Assembly: GCF_030463565.1 (NCBI RefSeq) | Contig: NC_134656.1 | Coordinates: 2,733,001 to 2,797,000, forward strand | Length of the DNA: 64,000 bases | Direction: 5' to 3' | Source of the DNA: Pelecanus crispus | Lineage: Eukaryota > Chordata > Aves > Pelecaniformes > Pelecanidae | In this document: one piece after another, positions 26,501 to 40,180 of the stretch | Layout of the letters: each line of letters starts with the position of its first letter | Numbering within the stretch: the first letter of the stretch is position 1 | Translations under genes and position numbers: made by a program | The notes under the pieces: model-generated | Databases searched by the model: none | What the model was told of the DNA's origin: nothing | Seen by the model: only the letters and a program-made list of their open reading frames with translations

Positions 26501-27626
26501 TAGAAATGTATTTAATTTTCCTGTAATACAGGAACTAATCTAAAATTCGGCACAATCTGAGGATTCTCCCTGTCTCTCCTCTTGCTGGGTCTTGTTCTAA
26601 TAAAAAAAGAGTCAGTCAAATCTCGAGCTACTTTTGAAAGAGATAATGGATTTGTGTAACCGAGGTCCTTTGAAGCACCAATAGCAGCTCTTTATTATAC
26701 ATAGCTGACTGGTTTCTCAGTATGTCGGACAAATCAGATCAAGCTCTACAGGTAGAATGAATGTATTCATGTGATGTTTTATTCATACATGGCTGCACGG
26801 ACACAGCACTGATAGTCTGGCATCACTCAGCAGGCGCTGAAGGCGTGGGAGATGACACCGCTCACCGTAGGTCTCTCTGACAACGTCCCGGGGGGGTCAG
26901 ACTTTTGCACAGTCCCTTCTGGACAGGCTCTGCCTTCAGCCCCAACCAGGCAGGGTTCACGTTTCATTTGCTACCAGAACAGTCCTATAACTAGGATCCT
27001 CGGCTACGCCTTCAGGTGGCTGATCCTGGCCTCTTTCCCAGCCTCTGTAACTGCCCAAGCATCCCGAGATCAGGAATTGGTACTAGCTTGTCCCTGAAGG
27101 ATGTTGTTGGGCTGGTTTTGCCAGGATGGAATAGTTTAGGGTTGGAGCTATGAGATCTTACACATTTTGGACAGCCTAGGAAGTCGGTTTCCTCACTCTT
27201 ATCTCCTTATTACATGTGATTATATTTATAATGCTGAATTACTTGTAATTAAGAAGAAGGGCAATGAGGTGGCAAAGTGACTTCCCTTCCCCCGCCCCAT
27301 TTCCCATGGTTCTTTCATAGGACAATCTGACACATCTGCAGACAGATCATTGCCGCTATGGCTTGGGTTATTTACCAAAAAACAGCTCTTTGGCATTTGA
27401 AGGCAGGAGACATTTGTGAATCTCCTGTGAAAGGAGGAAGACAGCTGAGGGACTGAGGAAGTTTAGCCAACTGTAAAACTTTTTTCTTTCCTGGAGACAG
27501 GGTGAAGACTTTCACGCATGCTTAGAGTTGCCCCAGGTCTTTCTCTATTGAAATCAATAGGAATTGTTAGCACTGAATGGGAGCTTTTGCTGGGGAGGAT
27601 TGCCTGCTTTTGAAAATCCCATACAC

Positions 27627-27641
27627 TTTTTTTTTTTTTTT
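27627..27641. repeat. Poly-T tract, 15 nt
   Basis: T run followed by an AT-rich taaattattattttaaata segment. Confidence 0.9.
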
Positions 27642-29095
27642 AAATTATTATTTTAAATAAAGGTAGTTGGAGGTCCCAGTGAGAAACTATTTGGGCTGCT
27701 CAACAAGAAGAACGTGACAAGGGAGACTGTATTCCGAGTTGGGGGTAAGGGGTTGTTTTAATTACTAAACCTCAGATGAAGGTCCATGTTTCACATATTA
27801 GCAAAACCTGGATTTTCCATTTTGCAGTAAACAGGTATTTAGTTTTGACTAAGTGAACAGGAACTTCACCAAACCTCCCCCTTCTCCTACAGTAACGTCA
27901 TGATGAAATTCCATGCTAAGCCCAGTTCCCAGCTCAGTATGTGGTTTTTATTGACAACTCCCATTAGCAAAAAAGGAGGAAGAAAGGAGTAATCTGAACT
28001 GAAACACTATGTATGAGTCCAGAAAGAGGATGATAATAATGTATTATTGCTAAAGGCTCTACACAGCCTGGAGAGGAGGACATCGGCGTGACAGCTGAAG
28101 CAGTGAGGTGTGAGTGTGAGCACCAAAACCAGAGCCATTCACCAGTATATTTCCATTGTACCATTTACACTTAAAACCAAAATAATGAGAGAGACGCTGG
28201 AGATATGTAGTACAGCTTAACTCAATGCAGATATGATGACCTGTTCTATTATGTGCATTTCCTTTACAGAAGGTGACATCTCCAGGGGTACCAAGAAATG
28301 CACTGCCATCCCCCATGACTACATTTATGTGTCTAATGCAAACATCACCTTCCAGGAAAGATGGCAGAAAACCCCTCTCCAAAAAAACCCTCACAAGCTG
28401 GTCGTGTTTGTGATGCTTGTTAAATATTAGTGAGCAGGATGGGACCACCTAGCTCAGCCCACCTTGCAAATAAATCCACTCAACATGTCAATGCTACACC
28501 AGAAGGGAGGAAGGTTGAATGTAGAGTCCCTACTCCTTTTTGAGGATAAAGTGCCTGAGGGTTCTTAAAAATATGCAGCATATTTGTGTTTAATAACTGC
28601 CTCTGAAACCTAAAGTAAGAGACCATGAATCTTTCTCTTTCACTGGCTAAAAAGCTAACCAAAATATAAGATGAAATGTGTTATAGAATCTCAAATGAGA
28701 CCAAGGAAAAGCTTATGACCTTAAATTTAGCAGTATGTCTAATCAGAGCCAGCCGCTAAGAAGGGCATTATTACACTGTCTGAGAAACTGCCAGTAAGGG
28801 TGCATTTTTCCCTTCTCCAGCAAGACTGACAGTGCCTCTGGTCAATGCCATTAGACTAAGGCTTCTGGAAGACTTTGAAATGTTTTTCTTCCAGAATGAA
28901 AGGCAATGAGTCAGATCAAAGTTGAATAATGCAGGCTAAAAAGTCCCTCTTTTCCTCTTCCACTTCCTAATTAAGATTAATGTGTAATCTCCATGAAGAC
29001 AGAGGTTCAGCAAAACCAAGAAATGGAAGTGCTGCAAATACAGGGCCAGAACCTTTCTTCACTAATTGAAGCTTTTCAAGTAGCCTCCACAAGCC

Positions 29096-29830
29096 ATGAA
29101 GAGACAAATTACCCTGCGGGACTGGATGAGTAGGAAGAGGAGGATTGCTAAAGACAAAAACAGGAGGAGGAGAAAGGGAAAAGAAAATAGGCTGAATCAT
29201 ATTTTTGATGGGAAATTTCCAATTCCCTTTATCAGCCTGTACAAACTTTCCAGCTCTACGTGGCCCAAGACTGATGCCATTCACTTTAATCATCAGCTTG
29301 AACACCAAACCCAACCATCTCCAGAGCATGGCTTTAGAGCAGCCTTTAAAGGAAACAATCCTGTCGTTTTGGGACAGTTTAGGGCTTTTGCATATGAATA
29401 CGATAATTTCTTCCAGAACAAACTCAGTGCCATTAAAATTGAGCAGCTGAAGAGGCAGAAGGTCTTAGCTGCTGCCTTTTTTTGCGGGCAAAATTTAGGG
29501 AGTGAAGGCAATGTTGGGAGCTGTGGGCCTGCCTGGCTCTGCCTGAAGGGTTTGCCTGTTTGCTTGCTCTCTGCTTCCTTGGCAGAACAACTTGTCACGG
29601 CAAAAAAGAGAGCATCCCAGGGACTGCTCAAAGCTGTGCCAGGGTCAGCCTGGCCTCTGCCTGGTCCAGGGTACAGACGAGCAAGAAAACTGTGTTTTCC
29701 ATTAGTTTACTTAAATAGGGATTTAGTTCTTTTGTCCTGCTGTCTCAAATCGTTGCTACTGTGCCATATTGCATCCCTTGCACAGAAACTGACCCTGACT
29801 CCTCTGCTCCTAGCATCTGGCCAGTATTAA
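29096..29830 (+). other. Longest ATG-started open frame in the spacer (244 codons), unrecognised
   Basis: This is an uninterrupted frame from ATG to TAA, and it is the longest in the window. The first ~30 residues are strongly basic (many Arg/Lys, from a purine-rich tract), and the C-terminal ~40 residues are leucine-rich. I see no domain, no splice structure, no good Kozak context and no homologue. A frame of this size can arise by chance in 64 kb, so I do not call it a gene. Confidence 0.12.
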
Positions 29831-31556
29831 ACGGTGGCCTCGTGGAAGCGAGGTGAGCCAAGAGGATAAATAATTGTCCTTTGGTGTGGTGAGACAGGCT
29901 GGGGGAAGGGAGGAAGAGATTAAAATAATCTTTTTCGAAAATGGATCAAAAAGCTCTAAGCGGAGATTATCCGCAACCCAAACCAGGCCCAATGCTATAC
30001 ATTAAATAAATAAAAAAAACCCCACTATTAAAATGAAAAGTCAGAAGATTGACGTAAACCCCACCGAAATTCATGGCTAGCTGACTTCCTGGCTGTTTAG
30101 ACCTAACAGCAGCAGCAGAATGACAACAGACAGATTAGACTCAGCAGGGCGCCTTTTGAATCTGTTCCACTAATCGCCTCCTCCCACAGGCTTATTATTA
30201 TCTTGCGTGGGTAACATCAGCTTGTTCCCAGTATATCCCCATGCAGGGCTACCAAAGAACTCTAGTAGGGCTTTTCCCCTTTCTCACTGGTGACAGATTA
30301 GGGCAATCCATCTTAAAAGGACGCCTAGAGCACAGAAGTTGCGCAAAACATAATGAGTAGATGGTTTCATGATTTTTCAAACTCATGACAACAGGAGGTT
30401 CTGCTACTTCTTTTAGCATAAGAGAAGAAATCCATGGAGAAAGCGCGCAATTACCGGTGCACCTCTGTCTCCAGAACTGATGCTGGGGAACCCCAGCAGA
30501 GCCAGCAAGGCATGTGGGGGACACAGAGATGGGCAGGGTGAATTCGAGGGGACAGGCAGAAGGTTAGAGGGCTTTTGTGTCACCAGGAACGTCATCGGGG
30601 AGAATCCCAAGCCCTTGTCCCACAAAGAAATCCCAATAGCTGTAAAGTGAGACTGCACCTACCACTACCGGTCACTCCCGAGCAGCTGTCTCACCCCAAA
30701 AAGAGTGAAGGGAGCAGTTCAGAGACTTGGGGGTGGAAGAGAAACACAAAAATGTTACATTTTGCCTTCAATTTCTAGTTTCCCCCAAAAAAAGGATAAA
30801 TATTTCATGACTCCTTTTGCTTAAAACAAAATGCTGTGAGTCAGAGAGAAACTGGCAGCCAGTTCAAGTGGGCAATGTTGAAAGATGTAGCTGGTTGTCT
30901 TCAAGGTAAAATTCCATGGCATAGAGTGACTGATAAAGGATGCTGGAGTCAAAGTGACAAGTGACCATTCAAGAACACTTTCATTTCACATTCAAGCCCC
31001 GATTTCTTTTTTTAATGGGATTGTGCATCAAGTTACACAAAGGGAATGGGCCAACCCATAGGAACTTCTTTGCATACTTGTGGTGGGCAAGAGCGATAGA
31101 AGGGCTGCTTGTCATCCAGCCTCTGGGCCATGCAGGCAGAGGTAAATGAAGCAAAAAGTTAATTTTATGTTGTTGGATCATTTCTCCTCCTTCTCATCTC
31201 CCTGACTTGCTGCTGGTTTCATTTGCTAGCATCAGATCTTCTTCTAGGCAAGGAGTCAGTCCAAAGCCTGGGCGGCTCCTCTGCATCCCTCATTCACCTG
31301 AGGAGTAAATATGGCCCTTCTCCCCCGGCAGTGCTGAGTCATTATTTTGCTATAAAGGCCAGTCTGTTCTGCAAAAGGAAAATGGGTCTCAGAGGGGCAT
31401 TTTTCTATGCTTTGTCAGACACAGAATTTGTATAGACATGCGTGTAAACAGAAAAGGCAGCGTAGGTCCCAGCAGGGGTGAGGAGAGAGCAGAACAAAAG
31501 CTCAGACGTCAGAAAGGATTTAGAGTGATTGGGAAATGAAAGGAAGGAAAATTTGA

Positions 31557-31645
31557 AATGGGGAGAGGGAAGAGGAGATGAGAGAGGGGGGCAAATGTTG
31601 GGAAAGATGGGAAAAAAAAGAAAGGGAAGGGAAGAGGCGGGAGGG
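31557..31645 (+). repeat. Purine-rich (polypurine) tract
   Basis: Almost 90 nt of mainly G and A on the + strand, with several GGGA and GGAA blocks and few pyrimidine interruptions. Such tracts can form triplex DNA under strain. Confidence 0.7.
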
Positions 31646-31844
31646 CAGCCAGGCAACAGAAAATGAAATTGCAAAGTGGTTAAGACAAAACAGGCAAAAG
31701 GCTGCGTTGAGGGGTGTGAGAGGACCCAGCGTGGGCAGAGAAAGCCCAACGAGCACGTCAGGATGGGGCCGACCTCCCTTGGATGCTCAGCCCAGCCTGG
31801 TCTGTGGGTAGAACCAGGGTAACAGCTATTTTTAATGACCTGCT

Positions 31845-31910
31845 GTTTCAGGGCTCTGCATTGGGATGCAGAGGCCAGAGTTTAATTCCCACCTTCTTCC
31901 CTTTTCCCTA
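31845..31910 (+). repeat. Possible tRNA-derived SINE relic
   Basis: gctctgcattgggatgcaga followed by ggccagagtttaattcccac resembles the head and B box of MIR-type SINEs. It has no 3' part and is uncertain. Confidence 0.25.
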
Positions 31911-33400
31911 GGGAAATCCACAGCCCTTTCGTCTTCCAAAACACCATTTTTGTCCAAAGCAGGGGTACAGCAAGATGCCCTCCCTCCCTGGGGCTCATGG
32001 CAGGGCTGGAAGCAAACTTTTTTGGAGGGCACTGAGCCCCCTTTGCCCTCAGAAGTGACAGGAGGCTTATTTTACACAGGAGAAATGTGTAAAATGTGTG
32101 TATGTGTTTTCACATTGCCTAGGACAGCAAAGCCCTGTCTTCCAGCTCTTGAGACATAAACAAATGAATAGAGGTGTCTCCCTCACCTGCACGTTCCCAG
32201 CTACCCTCAATAGACTTGCCACCTGCCTCAGCCCCTGTTACATTATGCAGTAGCATAAAACCATTATTTTGTACTGAATTAAAATGAGATTCCTGGATTA
32301 TGTATGAAAAGATATCTTAAAGCTAAGAGCCTGCACGAAGAGTGGGGGAGCAGGGAAAGCTGTGCACCACTCACAAGGTGAGGTGTTAGACTCAAGGTCA
32401 GTAAATCAATCACCACCCAGGAGACAGAAAAGAAATGGGACAACACAGAGTCTCTCTGACATGCAGATCCTAAACACAGTCTTTTGGCATGGCGCCAGTG
32501 ACACAAATAAAGGGTTTCATTCCCTGCAGCACCCTGGATGTTTCTCTTTTCAGCACCTGGGCAATTCTTCTTCCCACAGTCGAGACAGCTTTCATAATCC
32601 ATTATTACACTTACTTGAACTTCTTGCCCATCCATCACACATGTCAGCACTCGCAGTAATGTGGACCTCACACTTCACATCCCTCAGATGCGTCCTTCCC
32701 CTCAGAGGGCTGACTTGCCCTCAGGTTTCTGTCCACAGCGTGTCAGCACCATAAATTATCATCGCTGAGCGAAAACTTGGGTCTGCTGAGATAGCACAGC
32801 ATCTCTCTCTTCCACCCTTTACCTTCAGCACTGTACAACTCTAACTTTCATCCGACAATTAAAAAAATAATAATCTGCTGCTGCCTTTTGTCTTTTCAAG
32901 ACTAGGTTGAAATGTTTGATTAACATGAATTCTGTCTAGCATATGTGTATTTATTTAAAATCCCAGCCTGCCTGCCCTTTCGGCTAAGAATAGCTCCCAT
33001 TGGCATCAGCCACGCTAATTCTATGTGCAAATGAATCCAAATATCCCCCCAAAATAAAAAAATATTCAGCTGGTACAGTGTTTGCAGGAATCTGTAGAGC
33101 CAGCCAGGTAAAATATGTGGGGGATTTATTGTCCAAATGCATGTTGTTATATAAAACTGGTGCAACTCCTTCATATCCCGTGGGAACATGATTCATAAGA
33201 CCGTATCACTGCACCAAGGCTCAGACGTGTCATACAATTAAATGTGATTAACCATCTTCCCCAAATCAATTCAGTCATTTCAACACATTTCAGCCATTTT
33301 TCAGCGTGACTGTTGAAAAAAAAAAGTAATTTTAAGGAACAGCTAACCATGGGGGGAGAGGAGGAAACATCTTCATTTGTTGTCAGAACAAATTAGCTGC

Positions 33401-33415
33401 CCAATAGATGGCAAA
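33401..33415 (+). promoter_or_regulatory. CTCF-like motif
   Basis: CCAATAGATGGCAAA fits about 12 of 15 positions of the CTCF core consensus. Single motif matches of this quality are often unbound. Confidence 0.25.
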
Positions 33416-36400
33416 GACTCAACTGGGCATTGATGTTGTCTGACACCTGCGGTCAGGACACAGCCAACTCTCTGACTGCTGTGACCAAGTGGATTTTTGC
33501 TGGTCACGCAGCAGCGTTAGAGAAGGCGATGCCAACCTGCGGTGAGCGTTGCTTCAGACAAAACCAAGGGGCTCCTGCTCAGGGTGCTTCAGGGTTTGGT
33601 TGGGTTTCACCCTTTCCACTTCTCCCATTATACTGGTGTCTGTCAGTCTGAAGGAAGAGCAAACCTTGTTATCCCACTGACAAGATGACAAGTGCAAAGC
33701 TTGTGCCAATCCAGATGACATGGAAAGACTGTTGTTCCAGCAAATCCCACGCTGGCATGCTGCTTCAGGGTGAGAGCCAGAGATCAGACCCAAAAAAATG
33801 AAAAGCACAACTGCATTTCCAGCTAGAACGGCAGCTTGCTCTGCTTCCCTATTTTTTTGCCCTTGATCAAAGTCAAGCTCTTGTTAAGAAAAAAATCTTG
33901 CCAACCGCTAAGACATGAGTATCTGAGAGCTACCACAGCCTTTATTCTCCAAGGTGAATAATGATAAGTGATGAATATCTGACTTCAGAATATCAATTTT
34001 TTTAAGCTATCAGTCAAAATGTATATTTGCAATAGGCTTAACAGTGCTCTCTGCCATTCCAGGAGGGAAACCCTGGACAAATTTGTACTGTTAGGTCTAA
34101 AAAAGTAACACAAGAGTGATATGAAAATAGGGATCCAGCAGTCCTCTGGGTGTGTGAGAAATCAGAAGTGTTGCTGTGCAGAGAAAGAGCTCACTTCCCA
34201 CCGAGAGCAGTTGCCTGTTCATTGATATGTGCAGATGCTCAGGGGAACATGGGGGAGATCAGGGACCTGCACATTGTAATGAAGAGTAGATTTGGGGTTG
34301 CTTCCTCACTCCTCATGCACATGCTGCTTTTCTCCCTGCCTCCCCAAGTGAATCCTTAAGCCTGCAGTAACTTGCCACTGCCCAAACACTGTTAGAAAGG
34401 TTTGGGAATAGATAACTCACTGCACTCCCTCCTGCCCCCATCCACTCCTGCACATCTTGAAAGACAGCATGGCATAAATTGCAAGCAAAAGTAGCTTGGA
34501 GAGCGTGCAAGCCACATCTAATGACACCACTCAGCCCCTAAATGGCTGCCACTCCCATTACAGAATTGGTCCTGACAAGGAGTCATTATCCCTGCAGTAA
34601 ACACAGGCAGAGTGTGCAGCAGGCTGTCGGGGCCGAGAGATGCTCCCAACTTTATTCCTTTGATGGTGCTGCTGAAAAGCAGGCTGATGCTTGGCACCTT
34701 GGCAAGATGCAGCAAAAGCAATGGTAATTGCCCATTTGTGTTAGCAACCCCCCAATTCTAACTTCATCCTGAGCCACAAGCACAGGGGTTCAGAGTCTGT
34801 TCTTTTCTGCTGTAAATTTACCCATTTCTTTGAAGTATGACCTATTTTCTTTTGTGCAGCCCATCCCTAGAAACTTAAGTGCTTGGTGCCTGTCCCTCCT
34901 TCGGGGCTTCAGGTTGTACTGATCCCACCAGAAAAGAGGCACCTGCGGCTCTGTGAATCAGCTTCCTCCTTGTTTCATTTGTAACAAACAGAAAATATAT
35001 GGGAAGGCAGGTTTTAGGGAAACAAGCTTGCAGAAAAGAAGAGACCGAGTCCTCTGACTAGGTACTATCAGCTAGGGACTCAGAAAGCAGAAGACCCACA
35101 GTGTTACACTTCATCTTTTCAGCTTCTTCCTGTCTTCACTTCATGCCCTCAAAGCTTTTGATCCCCATGAAATTTCCATTTTCTAGTCTTATGCTTTATC
35201 TTTTTTCTTAACTGAAAAGTTAAGAGAAAGAGGATAGAGCTAGGTCTAAGAGGAAGCTCAGCTTGATCTTCTGCCTGACTCCTAATATATTGAGTAAAAG
35301 AAAATGAATCTATGCTAAGAAAAAATATTTGAGTTTTCAGTCAACATTTACACCTGCTTATAAACACAGCTTTTCCCTATCAGCAACCACTCCCTTCCAC
35401 AATTAACTGGTTTATATTAAATTGTGCTCGTTAGGTGCCTTCCTATAAGGGCTCAGTGCCCAGCATGCATCTGCCCTTTTGCACTATGCAGGACAAGTTT
35501 GCTGGATCCCAGAGAGGTAGCTGTTGTTTTCCTGGCTTTTCCTACTTGGTGAGTGAATAACACATAAATTGTAATTTTTTTCTTCCTCTTTAACAAAAAG
35601 AATGAAGTAATTTGATTGTTTCTTTCTTACCTCTGTCTTTGAGGAGTTAGCAGCCTGGATATTTCATGGATGTTCTCTGAAGCTGTATGGATGCTGGGGA
35701 AACCTCTCCCTGCAGTAGGTGAGGCTTTCTCCTAGCCTGTAGGTTGTGTGTTATTGCAATTTGGGTGTCTCTGCTCTTCGTTTTTCCCCTGTGCTCAGCA
35801 CTGCTGAATGGAGGGATAGTAAAACCCCACTGCAGCCCCTTGGCAGCTCCTGGGGCTGGGCTGAAGGAGCACCCTCAGGATGTCAGCATAGCTACCCCTG
35901 ACTTGTCTGTGACTAGGTGTAATCAACGTGCTTTGTATGTACAGGAGGCTTACATCAAGCAAACAGAAATTCCAGTTAAATTTCAAGCATCCTGTCAAGC
36001 ACGCATGTGAGAATGACCTGTCCAGACTTCAGTGCTTACTTAGAAAGCCATGCCTTAGCATTAGGAGCCATCCTAAAAGATTTCAGCCAGCAACATTGTC
36101 TTGTGGATGGTAAGTTGTAGGTGCTCCAGTCTAACAGTCATTTTAAAAGATATATGATCCCCTCCTGGGGTGATTGTTCTCAATACATTCTGGGAAGATG
36201 CTTCATCTCACAGCCTGAGATGAAACTTCTTTTATGAGGTTAGAAGTGAGGCAGTGCCTGGAATAAAAATGCAGTATTTTAAGGGAGAGGAAACGGTGGA
36301 AGCGACTCATTGCTATGCTGTTGTTACATGCGAGGGAATGGCTGATGAGCTATAGAAAGCAGCCCATTCCTGCAGGGTGAAGTTATCTCCCTGCTGTGCT

Positions 36401-38002
36401 GACCCTCTGTCCTCAGCAAGTTTCTCTGCTAAAGACTGAGCCAATGCACCAAACCGGACACAACAAGGAAAGAGTTAGGAATCCTCTTTGGCTCAGCCTG
36501 AATGAGCAGCTCAAATCTGAGTGTGGTCGTCTGTCTGAAATGCTCCATTTCTGAGCAAATGCTCACAACACACAGAAGTCACAGTTCTCTGCTGCGTGAT
36601 AATCCCAACCACCCAAGTATTGGGGTTAAAAACCCTAAAAACCTCATTCTTTCCATGCACATCTCTATAAGCATATGAAACTTTGTTAACCCTATTAAGA
36701 CAGACCTTACAGTTTGCATACGTTCAATGAATTCCTTCCTGCTAAAGCCTTTCCAGTCTCCTGTTTTCTCTGTAAAACAATGGAGCATTAAGCTCAAACT
36801 CTGCTCTGCAGCAGATCCTGCACAGAGATGATCCTCTTGTGAGGAAGGTCCCACCTTTCTCAAGACTTTAAATCCACTCCAGACTAATTTTGGATATGGG
36901 TTTATTTGGGCAGAGGCTGTCAAGTATTTCTGCTAATTATTGTCATTATTAGTTGTTTAAGTGTTAGATTTGAAATTAGCATTGTGCTGCAAAAGTCGAA
37001 TAGGTTGGTCGTACGGCTGTCAAGTGAGAAACCAGCCATTGCTGGTCTCCATGTGCACATCCCACCACCCCTGTCCTGTCTGAGTACTTCTAGCTCACAG
37101 CACATTGTATTTAAAAGCATCTTGACAAAAGATTTTTCTCTTCTATGTGGAGAGAGCAGATGACCTCTGTTGAAAGCTGAAAAATGTTCTTTTTGGAGCC
37201 TGTTCTTGGTTACTTGCAATTTTAAATGTCATGAGGAAGGGAGCAGATGAACCCATTTCCATCTATCACCTGCTGGTTTTAGTGCTGAGCTTGTGGAACA
37301 GTTCAACCAATCCATCAGTCAGACTTAATGTATTGCTGGTAACTGAATTTTAAGGCCTGGGCTCTGACAAACTGTGGGTTAAACTGTTAGATGTTTTGCA
37401 AATACTGTTTGTGCTGGAATATCAAAGGAGATTAGCCACAAGTGTGGTTAGCTGGTTTTAGCTATTGCTGCCCAAGTCCTGTTTGGACTGTGCTTTGAGG
37501 TTTTTTTCCTTGCTAAATCACAGCAAACAGATAATGAAAGCATGATTTAAAGCCAAGACTCCAGCAAAAATAAAACCTAATGCCTCATAGCAATTGTGAG
37601 GCTGATGAATGATACTTCCATTGGTTTGTTCAATACTCTTCCCTAAGAGAAGGCTGGCATGGGTTACCTCATCCAACTTTAAATGAATTGTTGAGACTTC
37701 TGTTAGGGAAGAAAAGAGCAAAGCAATGAGTTTACCTCTATTTTGCACCTCTACCAAATAAGCTGGGTGGGAAAATGGGCCTCCAGTGCTAAAAAAGCAA
37801 CCCTGACAGATCTCGGACAGATTTAAGAATTATCAATAAATGAAGTCTCCTTGAAGCTATCAGCATCCCAGGCCTCTGGAAAGATCTGAAACATTAGCAT
37901 AACACAGCATAGGTCATTTTTTCCTTGTCTTTCTTATGATTCATTCCCCCAAATACGTGTTACACTGGAGGGCTTTCCAAAGCGTGTCTGAATATGGCCA
38001 GA

Positions 38003-38120
38003 AGTCAAGAATTCCTGAGCTCTTATCTTGACCTTGCCACCTTTTTGTCTGCACAGTTTTGGGGCAAGAGTTTCACTTGTATCAGTGGCTCATAGCTGAC
38101 TTTGTCATCAAGGGGAGTAA
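38003..38120 (+). repeat. MIR-like SINE relic (diverged)
   Basis: The segment aattcctgagctc, ttgaccttgccac, ggggcaagagtttcact, tcagtggctca, gtcatcaaggggagtaa follows the order of MIR landmarks but with many differences. Confidence 0.45.
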
Positions 38121-38920
38121 GCAATTGCTCTGCCATGGTGCCATGACTTGCTAGCAAGACTTTATGCTTTCTTGTTGAGTGTTAAGCTTGTTTTTCATCT
38201 CTGAGGTTCACTTAGTGTGCAGTGATGTGTATTCACCATAGGGAAAGTCTCGGGATGATAGTAGGGGTTATTCTCTATAGCTGACAGCTTTTGTTAGAAG
38301 TCCTTTTCCCTGTGATTAGGCTGAAATGTTGCTGCCTTGTATCCAGTGGGACATAAGGTGGCTGAAAAGGATGGAAGAGCCTCCCTGCTGGGGAGAGGAG
38401 GTTGTGAAGGCAGTCTGAGTGGTTGGGTGGGAAGATGCTTAGGGAGGAGGGGTCTTATGTTGTCTATATTTGAAAGAAAACCCCTGGGAAGCACCTGTTG
38501 TGTGGGCTGTGTCCCTGGAACAGAGAGGAAGACACAAACTTCCAGACCTTGGAAGTTCCGTTCACCTACCCTAAGGCAAGATCGGCTCTGCTGAAGCCAT
38601 CTGCTTATAGTCCTGTTCATGCAGAGCTGGTAGCAGTCAAAGCTCCTGAACAGACATATAAAATACCCCAGAGTCCTGCTCAAAACCAACTTGCTTAATT
38701 TTTTGTTTTCATGCAATAGTGGAGCCTGCAAGGGTCTTGATGGGCAGAAGCAAAAAAGCCTGTATTTTCAGAACAGGCAAAATAAGTAAAATGCACCTTC
38801 AAGCTCCTGGAGAATGGAGCAGAAGGGAAATGACAAGCCCCACTGTTCCCTATGGCATCCAGTAAATAATGAAACAACCTCCTGAAAGGACAAAAGGAGG
38901 GAGGAAGAGCTAGACTTCAT

Positions 38921-38958
38921 GCAGCAAAGAGCATCTATTGCAGCAAAGAGCATCTATT
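38921..38958. repeat. Perfect 19-bp tandem duplication
   Basis: The unit gcagcaaagagcatctatt is present twice in a row without a mismatch, and a third unit starts (gc). The identity suggests a recent replication-slippage duplication. Confidence 0.97.
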
Positions 38959-39327
38959 GCTGGCACAGTTAGAGAGGTAATTTTGTCCTGGATACTAATG
39001 GCTGTGGAAAAGACATGGCAGCTAGGAGATGAACTGAAGTGGGGTGGTGGATGTAGTCAGACCCTTCTGATACAATTTGAGGCAGGTAATAGCAATGGTT
39101 TGGTTAGTTTTGTATGTACAGGGCTTTCCACTTTTTAAAACCAAGAGGAGCAGGCTCTGTTCTCAGCTGCACCAGGAGGAATCAGCCAGGGAATCCCCTG
39201 TTCCTGCCTGGCCAGATGGATGGTGCATAACTGCAAGCAGTGTTTGGTTCTGGAGGCTCCATTTCCACTTATTGCATGCAGGTTGCAAGAAAAAAAAAAA
39301 GAAAAGGTGCTCCTGTTGTGGGAAGAG

Positions 39328-39342
39328 TCACCAGATGGTGCT
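39328..39342 (+). promoter_or_regulatory. CTCF-like or bHLH (CAGATG) motif
   Basis: TCACCAGATGGTGCT fits about 13 of 15 CTCF core positions. CACCAGATGGTG is also a symmetric-armed E-box of the CAGATG class used by neuronal and mesodermal bHLH factors. Which of the two it is cannot be decided from sequence. Confidence 0.3.
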
Positions 39343-40110
39343 CTTACAGATGGTCATAGCAGGTCATTGCCTGCAAATGCTGTAGAAGAGGGCTGGCTTG
39401 CTAGTTTGAGCAGTCCTTGGAGCAAACTGTTGCATGCAGCAGAAGACTTGTCCCTAAGATATGTAGATCATTCGTAAGATGACTGCAGATGGGGGTGCTG
39501 GATTAAACAGAGAAGTAGTCTATCTGACCAGATGCATGCTCTGAGTCCACAGACAAGCTAAGTATATGGGATAACATATTTCACCGTGGGCTGGAGGCAC
39601 ACATAGCTATTTGTTGGGTTTCACTTGACTGGTGGCATCTCAAACTGTTACAAGCCATCACTTGTAAGTGCCTGATCATATTTGTTATCTCCTAAGACAG
39701 TTTCTGGACATCAAATGTTCTCTTGGTACTGGTCAGCTCAGCTTTACTGTGGCTGTCATAGGAATGTGTAAGCAGTGCTAAATAGGAATCATTTGTCTAG
39801 TGTACAAGAAACAGATTTTGCACAGCTCTTGAAGAACTCATGTCATCAACTTCTAACACGAAACCAGTCTGGGATGATCCAAACCTGTTCCTGTCAGATT
39901 GGGCTTTGCATGTATCTGCAAAGCTGATTCACACAAACAAATGCAGGAGTTGTATTGTTGTCTTGGACTCCTGAGAAACCTCTCTAGAAGAGGTGGACTG
40001 GACTTTGAAGCTTGGTTCCATTTCATTTGTCCCCTATCCCATTTTGTACCTTTTGAAGTTGCCTCTTGCTGTTCCTCATTGCTCAGGCTCTCGTGTCCCT
40101 CTCAGTGAGT

Positions 40111-40180
40111 GAAAATAAAAAATATACATTTAAATATAAATGAATATATGGGCTTTTATATTTATATAAATAAATATGCA
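40111..40180. repeat. AT-rich low-complexity segment
   Basis: Irregular TATA/AATA repeats, followed by a short CA-rich part (cacacaccccat). Confidence 0.8.

Larger units (their letters stand above)
14001..28000. other. Intergenic spacer, second part: no supported gene
   Basis: It holds the G-quadruplex motif at 15.65 kb, the 10-bp hairpin at 18.02 kb, the second ATTTATGC palindrome at 19.7 kb, two CR1 fragments (20.4 and 22.0 kb), the CCAT microsatellite and one good MIR relic at 23.4 kb. The repeats concentrate between 20 and 24 kb. The open frames present are short and mostly lack ATG starts. Confidence 0.6.

Noticed and set aside
27120..27180. Third CR1 fragment (gggttggagctatgagatct)
   Set aside because: Only about 20 nt resemble the CR1 3' end, without supporting flanks.
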